Source: Allodiplogaster sudhausi (taxonomy: Eukaryota; Nematoda; Chromadorea; Rhabditida; Diplogasteridae). Taken from it: a stretch of 64,000 nt of DNA. Below are positions 55,546 to 64,000 of this stretch, in pieces (positions within the stretch are counted from its first letter, which is position 1; each line of letters begins with the position of its first letter). Both the position numbers and the translations under genes were made by a program. The notes beneath the pieces were generated by a model. It did no database searches and was not told the origin of the DNA. It saw only the letters and a list, made by a program, of their open reading frames with translations. Where the stretch lies: assembly GCA_945643635.1 (NCBI GenBank), contig CALZFC010000053.1, forward strand, positions 1,187,001 to 1,251,000. The letters are read 5' to 3'.

Positions 55546-55769
55546 AACAGGCACATTTGAGGAGGTGGGCGCGGCTCGCCCAACCTCCGCCTTTATCGGT
55601 CTTCTTAGTCCTCTCCCTTCCGAAAAATGAATGGCCGACCAGTGGCAAGCATACGAGAGAGAGAAAGAGAGAGATTGAGAGACATGGAGAAAGAGAGATA
55701 GAGAGAGGCAGATATTACTGGGATGAACCAGAAGGATGAAGAAGACGAACATCACTACAGCTCCCTCCT

Positions 55770-55809
<40 letters not shown>

Positions 55810-56262
55810 TTCTCTCACTCTCTAGCTCTTTCTCTCTCTCTTTCGTTCTTTCTCTCTCTCTCTCTCTACTCCTTCTCTCTCCTTTATCACTCTCGCCTCC
55901 TCTTTCTCCATCCTATATCCTCTTTCTTCCGTCGTCGTCCAACCCTATTCACATTTGGCGTAGGATGAAATGAAAAGCTGGTCCAGAGGACGAGGTCTGT
56001 TATCTCCACTCGTTTTCTTTCTTTTTCGCCGTCTCTTTCTCTGTCTATCTCTCTCCGTCTTCTTTTCTTTCTTAATTTCTCTCTCTCTCCTTCTCTTTCT
56101 CTCCCTTTCCATCGTGCGGCATCCGCCCTTTTGCTCGCACTTTTTCACGCCACCGGAGCGAGCAGCAGCCGAGGCAGCGGGCTCGTTCCTGGCCGGAGAG
56201 CAAGAGAAAACAGCGGAAGAGAGAGAGAGAGAGAGTGAGCGAGAGAGACATGTATACAGAAC

Positions 56263-56301
<39 letters not shown>

Positions 56302-57112
56302 GGAGAGCGAGAGAGAAAGAGAAATCTTGCATCAGCAGTAGCGGCAATGGCGGCAGCCCTTGATCTTTCCTCCTCGCCCTGAGGCGCGACAGTGGAGTCC
56401 ATCCAGTCTCTGTAAGGCTGTCCCCGGGCGTGGACGGATCGGGGAGGGAGAGGGGAAGGTGGTGCGGTGGATAGGAAAGGAGAGGGGGGGGGGGGTGAAT
56501 GGGAGGGGTTAAAGAAGAAGGAGAGGGAGAGAATGAGTGCAGCCGCACTTGCTATACTCGCCTACCTACTCCCCCGGTTCACTTCCCCACCACTGTTCAG
56601 CCTTTCTCTTTCTCTCTCTCTTTCTCTGCCTCTATATCTCTCTCTTTCTATTTCTCTCTCTTACCCTCTTTTCACCTTGAAGGCCCGCCAAACGACAATT
56701 CCCTTGACAACTTCGTAATTGATTTCATCAAGCTCATGTTCTTTTAATAACTTCCCACTTTGTCCCCGTTTTTGCCCGTTCAATCCGTCGCGCAGAGGCA
56801 ACCTTCGGCAAAAGAAATTTCCGCAAGGATTGTGGCTTCTCTTTCTCTCGCTCGCTCGCTCTCTCTCTCTCTCTATCTCTCTATCTTTCTTTTTTTTTCT
56901 TTCCCCGATCTTTCTTTCTCTCTCTCTCTTTCTCGCTCTCTCTCACTTACTCTCGTTCTTCACTGTCTCTTCCTCTATCTAACTCTCTGACTTGTCTCTT
57001 GTTTTATTTAACCTTAGTGCTGACAACTCTGTGCAACTCGAGTGATCGCCGTCCTTCTCGGCTATTACAGATCACTGAGTAATCTCGATTCGTCCCTACG
57101 TCCTTTGTTTTG

Positions 57113-57147
<35 letters not shown>

Positions 57148-60100
57148 TCCTTCTCTTTCTTTCCCTCTCTCTCTCACCTTCTCTCTCTCTCTCCTTCGCT
57201 CTCTCCCTCCTTCTCTTTCTTTTCCTCTCTCTCTCTCCCTCTAACCAAGCACTTTTTAATGCTGACTGCGGGCACACATTTGTATGGCCGAGATGCGGAT
57301 ACCCGCTCATTTTTTTCCTCTCTGTGTCTGTCTGTTCGCCGTCTCTCTCTATCTCTCTGTCTCTCAGTGTTTCTTTTTCCCTCCCTCTTTCTTACTCGTA
57401 CTCGATGATTCTCCTGCATTCACCAGCTTGCTCTGTTTCTCCCTCACTTTCTCCTTCTCTCGTCGTTTATTTTTCGTGCTGTGGAAATGACCATGCCGGG
57501 TGTACAAGTTGTCTGCCGGCGAAAGAGATGACTGGAATATTGGAGAAGGTAGAGATAAAGAGAGAGAGAGAGAGCGAGAGCGAGAGAGAGAGCGAGAGCG
57601 AGAGAGAGAGAGAGAGAAATAGGCAGCAAACTGTTGTGGTCAATCGCCCTCCAGCTCTCTATCTCTAATTCTCCTAACTCTCTCACTTCCTCTCTTTCTT
57701 TTCTCTCCCTTTCTCCCACTCTCTCCACTCTCTCTCCATCTGCTTTTCTATCTCTTTGCATGCCTCTTCATCTCCTGCTCACCATCCTACATTCTAGCCT
57801 TTTCTGACATCTGGCCCGTTTCCTTCCAGCCCGCATACATCCTTTAACAATAACCGGTCAAACTCTTTTTAGTTCTTGCTGTCTCACATACTCATTCTCT
57901 CTCTGTCTCTCTCGCTCTTGCTGTTTTCACCCTTTTCTCTCGCTCTCCCTCTCTCCTTCACCCTCTTCCCTCTCTCTTCCCTCTCTCTTTAATCTCTCTC
58001 TCTCTCTGTCTCTCTTTCTCTCTCTCTCTTTCTCACTTTCTCATTCTCTCTGTTGCCCACTTTCTTCTCCAAATCGATGCTTCACTCGCTTTTCTTGATC
58101 AGTGTTTGTTTAGCAGTAGACAATATGTTCCTTTCATCAAGCACAGAAACCACATAGAATATAGAAGACGAAGCGAGGAAGGGAAAGACAGTCAGGGGAA
58201 GAGAGAGAGAGAGAGTGAGAGCAAGAGAGAGAGAGAGTGAGGGAGAAATACCAACTTCTTGACTGTTCTCGCTTTCCTCTTCATCACCTGTCTCTCTTCG
58301 GCTGGCAGCCTTGATCAGATTCGCTTTCTACCTTCTGAAAGATCCTCCGCAGGTGGCGCTCTCTGCTTCTCTGGCAGCTCTCTCACTTTCGCACGCTCTC
58401 TCGCACCTCGCACCGGTTTCTCTCGTTTGCTTCTCCGACACGCGCACTCTCTCGCTAGGTCAACTAGGGGCGCACAGTCGGCCTCGACTGCTGCTTCCAA
58501 ATCGCTTCTCTCTCACTCTCTGCCTCTCTCTCTCTTCCTCTCTCTCTCTATCTGTCTCTGTCTCTTTCTATCTATATCCCTCTCTCTCTCTCTCTCTACC
58601 TCCTCTCAGGCTTTTGTCTCATCTGCCTCTTCATAGACTTCATTTCTATGCTTCTCTGTGTTCTCCGTCTCTCTCTGCTTCCATTTCTGTCGCATGCGCA
58701 GAGTCCGAGCAGATCTGCCGTCTTCTCTCTTCCGCTCTTCTTCAGCTTCTCCTTTAGATCTGAATGAACTCGTCATTACTTATCCTGCACTCTTTCTCTT
58801 ACCCTCTCTCTCTCTGTCTCTCTCTGTCTCTCTCTCTGTCTCTCTCTTTCTCTCTCACTCGTTGTCTCTCTCTAACTCTCACTCTACCTCTTTCTCTTTC
58901 TCTTTGCTTCGCTCTCGCTTTCTCTCATTTATGCTTCCCTTTTCAGCATTCCTAAATTGCCAGTTATAGTTTATCTAATTTTTTTCATGAGAAAGTGGTT
59001 ACTCCCTGTCTTGTATGGTTGATTTGTAATTCAAAATCCTACAAAATTATCTCGATTTATGCAGAGGAGAAATCGCTTTAGACAAAATACCTATTTATTA
59101 TCATTTAAATATTTACATTGTTTACTTGTCAACAATGAGAGATGAAAAGCATTTTTGTTCTTGCCATTGACATTTACGCATATCGATGCGTAAGTGATAT
59201 CTTCATTTTTTAAACTTGTTAACCAGTGAGGTGTCGCAATCCAGGTTGCCGATTCCCTTCATTTCCTCTCTCTCGCTTCTGGTGTCGCTCTCTTCCTCTG
59301 CCTCTCTTTCCCTCACCCTCTCTCTCTCTCCCCTTCTCATCTTCACTTATCTGTTCCGTGATATTGCAAGAGTCTTCCATTCCTAATCCTTCCGCCGTCT
59401 TTAATATCCCCCTCTCCCCTCTCTTTTCAGGCTGTCTGGTTTGTACTTTCTTCATTCTTGCTATGCTGCGTCCCGGTGCCGGTCGTGGTTCAGAGTTTTA
59501 TGACCATGTCTGGTTCTCTATTTCACTCATCTCTCTGGTTCCCTCTCGCTCTCGCTTGTTGTCTCTCTCACACTCTCTCTGTTCTCTCTCCCTCTCTCAC
59601 TCTCTCTATCTCTCGCTCTATCTCTCTCTGCTTCTCTCTCGCTCTCTCCCCTATCCTCTCTTTCTCTTCCACCCTCTTACTTATTATGCACATGCAGCAT
59701 ATTCATTCACAACCTTGTCAGCTAACTCCACTCATTTCCTCTCATTTTGCCGTTTAATGCTCATCTGGGAAGACTTCCTTTTTTCTCTCTTAAATACCCA
59801 TTTCTTATATCTCATTTACTCGCTGCCCCTTCTTCTTCTTATCTTTCCGAAATTCTCTCCATACTGGCCGGTACCTCGACTTCTTTCGAGGCACTTCTTT
59901 TCCATCATATTATCTATTTTCTGCCCATTTCAATTTTCTTTCTCTATTTCACTTGTGCTCATTTCGTGTTCTTCCTCTATTTTCTTTGAATAAAAATTTT
60001 CTTCACTTTTTTCTCACTTTATCTCGTACCCTCGAGATTGTAGTCGTAGCCACGACAAATATATGTACATGCTCTATTTCAGTTTTTAATTCTCTCTATA

Positions 60101-61280
60101 TCTCTCTCCTTCTCTATCTTATCTGTCTTTCCCTCTCTATTTCTCGCCCTCTCTCGCCCTCTCTCTCTCTCTCTCTCTCCTTCTCTCGCGTTCTCGTCCT
60201 TGCTCAACACTTTAGATGCTTGCAGCTTGCCTGGCCAGAGTCGTAGTCGTTCCAATGATATTTATTGCCGTCGCACTGACGCGACAAGAAGAGCACATGA
60301 AGAGAAAGAAAGAGAAAGAGAGACAGAGAGAGAGAGAGAGAGGGAGACAGAGAGAGAGAAGCAGATAACGCGTGAGAGTTTGTGCTAGAGTGCATAGTTC
60401 CTCTATCAATTCCTCCGTATTCTCTTGCGTTCTCTTTGCATTTCTCTTTCCTCTTCTCTCTCTCTCTATATCTTTCTCTCTCTCTCTCTCGCTCTCTCTC
60501 TCTGTTCCATTCTCTTTCCTTCACGCGTACTCTCCGCAAACCCCAGACACTTCTTCGCCAACACATCAGAAGGAAGAAAAACACTCTTATTTCTTCTCAA
60601 GCATATTCACTCGCGTCTTCGCTTTTCCTGCAATGAATTTACTTGACGCTACGTCATTCTCATAACTTCCAGTGTTCTTCGTGTCCTTGTCTCTTATCAC
60701 TTATTATCATCCTAAAGCCATTAGGAGGCAAAAAAAAATAACTTGAAGCTTATGATTAGGAGTCTACATCTCTTGATCGGGTATATGTAGATATATTTTT
60801 TTGATTAGAAGAGCCAGAATAAAATTGTTTGTCTTCTCCATCGTAAACAGCCTCCATAGCAAGAGTGGATTCTGCCTTCCTCTCTTTAATCCCTTCTCTC
60901 CTGCAACTTCAGTGTCTCTCAAATGGACGATACTTGTATGCATGCACATTTTGTTTACCTCCCTATTTTTTCTTCATATAAATCTAGCAGCTGATGTCGT
61001 TTCCTCTTCTTCACTCTTTATGCCTGTCATTCTGAGTATCTACCTTTCCTCTCTCATCTCGGGATCTTCTCTTGGTTCTCTCTCTCCATCTCTCTTTCTC
61101 TCCATCTCTCTTTCTCTTTTTTTTTCTCCCTCTCTCTCTTTCTCTCTCTCTCCCTCCTCTCTTCTCTCTCCGCCACGTGCTCCTCATGTCATGCGGCAGA
61201 TCGCCATCGCCGATCTCGTCGCCTTCTCTTTATCCGCGCCGTCGAATAAACAATCTGTTAGCTACATATACATATCTGTC

Positions 61281-61329
<49 letters not shown>

Positions 61330-61829
61330 CTCCTTTCTCTTGCTCTACCTCATTCTCTCTCTCTTGCTCTCTGTCTCGCTCTCTCTCTTTCCTGCTCTCC
61401 CTGCCACTCTTGGTCAGTGTACCAACTGCTCATTCTCTTTGTACTCCCGGTCTTACCAGATATCTCTAATCTTTTGACAAGTGGATATCTCTCACTTTTT
61501 CTTTCACTAATTCGCGCACTCGGTGGTCTCTCACTCAATCTCACTCTTTCTTTTCTCCTCCTCTCTCTAGTACACGACTCCGCATTGTCTATCTTCTCGT
61601 GGTCATTCTTGATATCCTGATCTGTTGGTATATCTTTATTCTCTCTCTTTCTCTCAGTCTCTCTCTCAGTCTCTCGCTCCCTCTCTCGCTCTCTCTCTCT
61701 CATACTCTCACTCTCTGTCTCTCTCTCTTCTCCTCTCCTCGCTAGTATGCGACCTCACATTGTCTTTCTTCTCGCTTGATTTCTTGATACTATCTTTGAT
61801 CTGTTGGTATATCTTTATTCTCTCATTCC

Positions 61830-61870
<41 letters not shown>

Positions 61871-62636
61871 ATCTCTGTCTCTCTTTCTCGCTCGCTCTCC
61901 ATCTTTACTCTTCTTGATCATCACGTCTGGCCAGGCAGTGCAACAAGCAAGGAGGAGATGAATGAGAGGGGATTGATCGGGTGGTAGAGGAGAAGAAGAA
62001 CGGAGTGAGTAAGAAGTGAAGGGGAGATGGCGGAGGCAGACACACGAGCGAAGATTCAAGACAGTCATCTCTCTCACGCTATCTCTCTCTCTCTCTCTCC
62101 CTCTTGCTCTCTCTCTTTCTCTCTTTCCCTCTCTCTCTCTCTCTTTCTCTCTACATCTCTCCACTCTCTGTATCAATCACTCTGCCTCTGCCGTTGTCGC
62201 TAGTTGGCTTGCTCCTTGCGATAATTGCCTGAGCGGATGCACATGGACGGCGACCGACGGTTTTGGCTCGATCGCTCTTTTTTCTCTGTCTCTCTGTCTC
62301 TCTCTCTCTCTAGTTCACTTTCTCTTTTATTTTCTCTTTCTATTTCTTCTTTTTTTCTCTCTCTCTATTTCTCCATCTCTATATCTGCATCTCTCTCTCT
62401 CTTTTTCTCTCTTTTTTCCACTCTTCCTCTTCCATAACAACTCTTGCTCTATCTTCCGTAATCTTTTTCTGTATTTCCCTCTCCATCACTTAAAAGTAGA
62501 ACAAAGAAAAATTCTTATGTATGAAAATATAAATACACTTTCTTGCATTGCTCTGAGATGGATCGCATTTTCCCTTGAAAGCGAAGCACCAGGCAAGACG
62601 TGTTGGTTCCTTCCTTCGTTCGTCGTTCTCTTTCTT

Positions 62637-62695
<59 letters not shown>

Positions 62696-63410
62696 TTCCT
62701 TTCTCCCTTGCTGCCTCTTTCTCTCTTCTACTCACTTTTCTTTCCTTTCGCTCTTAGTCTACGAAATCAAAAGAAGGTGCATGCTCCATTGTGAATTATC
62801 ATGTGCCTTCTCGCTTCCCTCCCCTTTACTCATTTCTTGCAGAACCGAACAGACTTTGCATCAGCATTTATGCATTTATACTCCGCTGTTGTTGTTTGAG
62901 ATTTTATCTCTTCCACGTTACTATATTCTGCTCACCTTTTCTGCAAAAAAGCCGTTCTGTTTCCATTTTTCCTCACTTTTCTCTCTCTCTTTCTCTCTCT
63001 CGTTCTCTTTCTCTCTCTCTCTCTCGTTCTCTCTCTCCCTATATTTCTCTCTGCCTACCTTTTGCTCTCCTGGTCACTTGTATCTTATTTTAGATCTCAT
63101 CTGTTCTGCTGAACTCTCACATGTCCAATTTATCATTTCACTTTGCTCTGAAAATGGTCTCAGCAACCATTTGCATGGCCGCTTTTTTCGTCGGAATTGC
63201 AACGAAAACTATTTTTAGTGAAATTTTTAATTTGTTTAAAATTATTTTTATGGCTTGAATAATTGATTCTTAGGCGGATGAAATATCGTCCTCCATCTTT
63301 CTTTTAATTCTTTTGTTGAATTTTGCTGCCGCTAATTCGGAGTCGATCTCATAGATGGCATTTGGTTGCCAGCGGCAAAGGGCACTACCGAGCTAAGGGG
63401 AGAGAGTGAG

Positions 63411-63645
63411 AGGTTAACAATAAAAGAGAGAGAGAGAGAAAGAAAGGGAGAAAGAGAGAGAGAGTGAAAGAAAGGGAGAAAGAGAGAGAGAGAGAGAAAG
63501 AAAGGGAGAAAGAGAGAGAGAGAGAAAGAAAGGGAGAAAGAGAGAGAGAGAGAAAGAAAGGGAGAAAGAGAGAGAGAGAGAAAGAAAGGGAGAAAGAGAG
63601 AGAGAGAGAAAGAAAGGGAGAAAGAGAGAGAGAGAGAGAACGCGA
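63411..63645. repeat. GA-rich minisatellite, unit about 28 bp
   Basis: Seven or eight copies of a unit containing AAAGAAAGGGAGAAAGAGAG, oriented opposite to the surrounding CT tracts. Confidence 0.9.
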
Positions 63646-63785
63646 AACAGTTTGAGATGGCTAAAGAGACTAACAAAAAGAGAAAGAGATATGTATATAG
63701 AGAACAATTACAAGAAACCAAGCTTGCTATGTCGCGCTTCTCAAGCAACATTGCCATCGCTGGCTTTCTATCCATCTCACCTACT

Positions 63786-63825
<40 letters not shown>

Positions 63826-64000
63826 CTTCTTTCTTTCTCTCTTCTCTCTCTCCTCCTCTCTCACTCTCTCACTCTTCTGTCTTCATGTCCTCCATGGCTT
63901 CCCTCAATACTCGATGCTTGCCCGGCCGACGTCGTTGCACTCTAATTGTCTCTAAGTTACGAGCCCGGCTTTTTGGCTGCTGCTCCGTTCCTTACATGGA

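Larger units (their letters stand above)
51505..64000. other. CT/GA microsatellite-rich DNA without a supported gene
   Basis: Dense (CT)n and CT-rich imperfect repeats, mostly on the + strand, with GA-oriented blocks near 52200-52290, 55351-55545, 56215-56330, 57555-57620 and 63411-63640. Short GC-richer islands (for example 54110-54300, 55550-55640, 58265-58500, 60220-60300) could be exons of a long-intron gene, but none gives a recognisable family or a phase-consistent chain. Long frames here are repeat translations. Confidence 0.6.

Noticed and set aside
62016..63218. A 400-codon + strand open frame
   Set aside because: It is mostly Ser-Leu-Phe repeat from (CT)n tracts, with no domain and no conserved motif between the tracts.

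Overview
The window is nuclear DNA from an animal, probably an invertebrate. It holds intron-rich genes for animal-type proteins: a phosphorylase kinase alpha subunit, a lysosomal-type serine carboxypeptidase, a GSKIP-domain protein, mitochondrial malate dehydrogenase and mitochondrial ribosomal protein S31. Introns are numerous and bounded mostly by GT-AG. Much of the remaining DNA is (CT)n/(GA)n microsatellite, which produces most of the long spurious open frames. The species cannot be named from sequence alone.

Layout. 1-3.8 kb: unassigned exon-like pieces inside CT-rich DNA, with a short hairpin motif repeated about eight times. 4.5-7.7 kb: a 3.1-kb foldback element with two arms of about 1.3 kb and a TTAA target duplication. 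7.7-10.8 kb: a degenerate tandem array of an exon-like cassette plus its flanking intron. 11.6-14.45 kb: a 184-bp satellite array with two interleaved subtypes. 15.9-29.1 kb: PHKA, 32 exons, with a hAT-type MITE in intron 3, a tRNA-Gly(UCC) gene on the opposite strand of one intron, and a GA minisatellite. 30.1-34.3 kb: a DPP7/PRCP-like S28 peptidase with 14 exons. 35.25-36.6 kb: a TATA-box promoter and a GSKIP-domain gene. 38.4-43.4 kb: MDH2, 8 exons, with a 1.36-kb foldback carrying two inverted tRNA-like segments in intron 5. 44.0-48.0 kb: MRPS31. 50-51.5 kb: exons of an unrecognised single-pass membrane protein. 51.5-64 kb: CT/GA-rich DNA in which I cannot support a gene.

All confidently called protein genes lie on the + strand, with short gaps of about 0.6-1.8 kb. 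Several have a good 3' splice-site sequence only 5-43 nt before the start codon, which suggests 5'-UTR introns or spliced-leader trans-splicing. The genes do not form one pathway. MDH2 and MRPS31 are mitochondrial, PHKA acts in glycogen breakdown, GSKIP proteins act in GSK3/PKA signalling, and the peptidase is secretory or lysosomal. Exon borders were assigned by eye from splice consensus, reading phase and remembered family sequences; no alignment was run.
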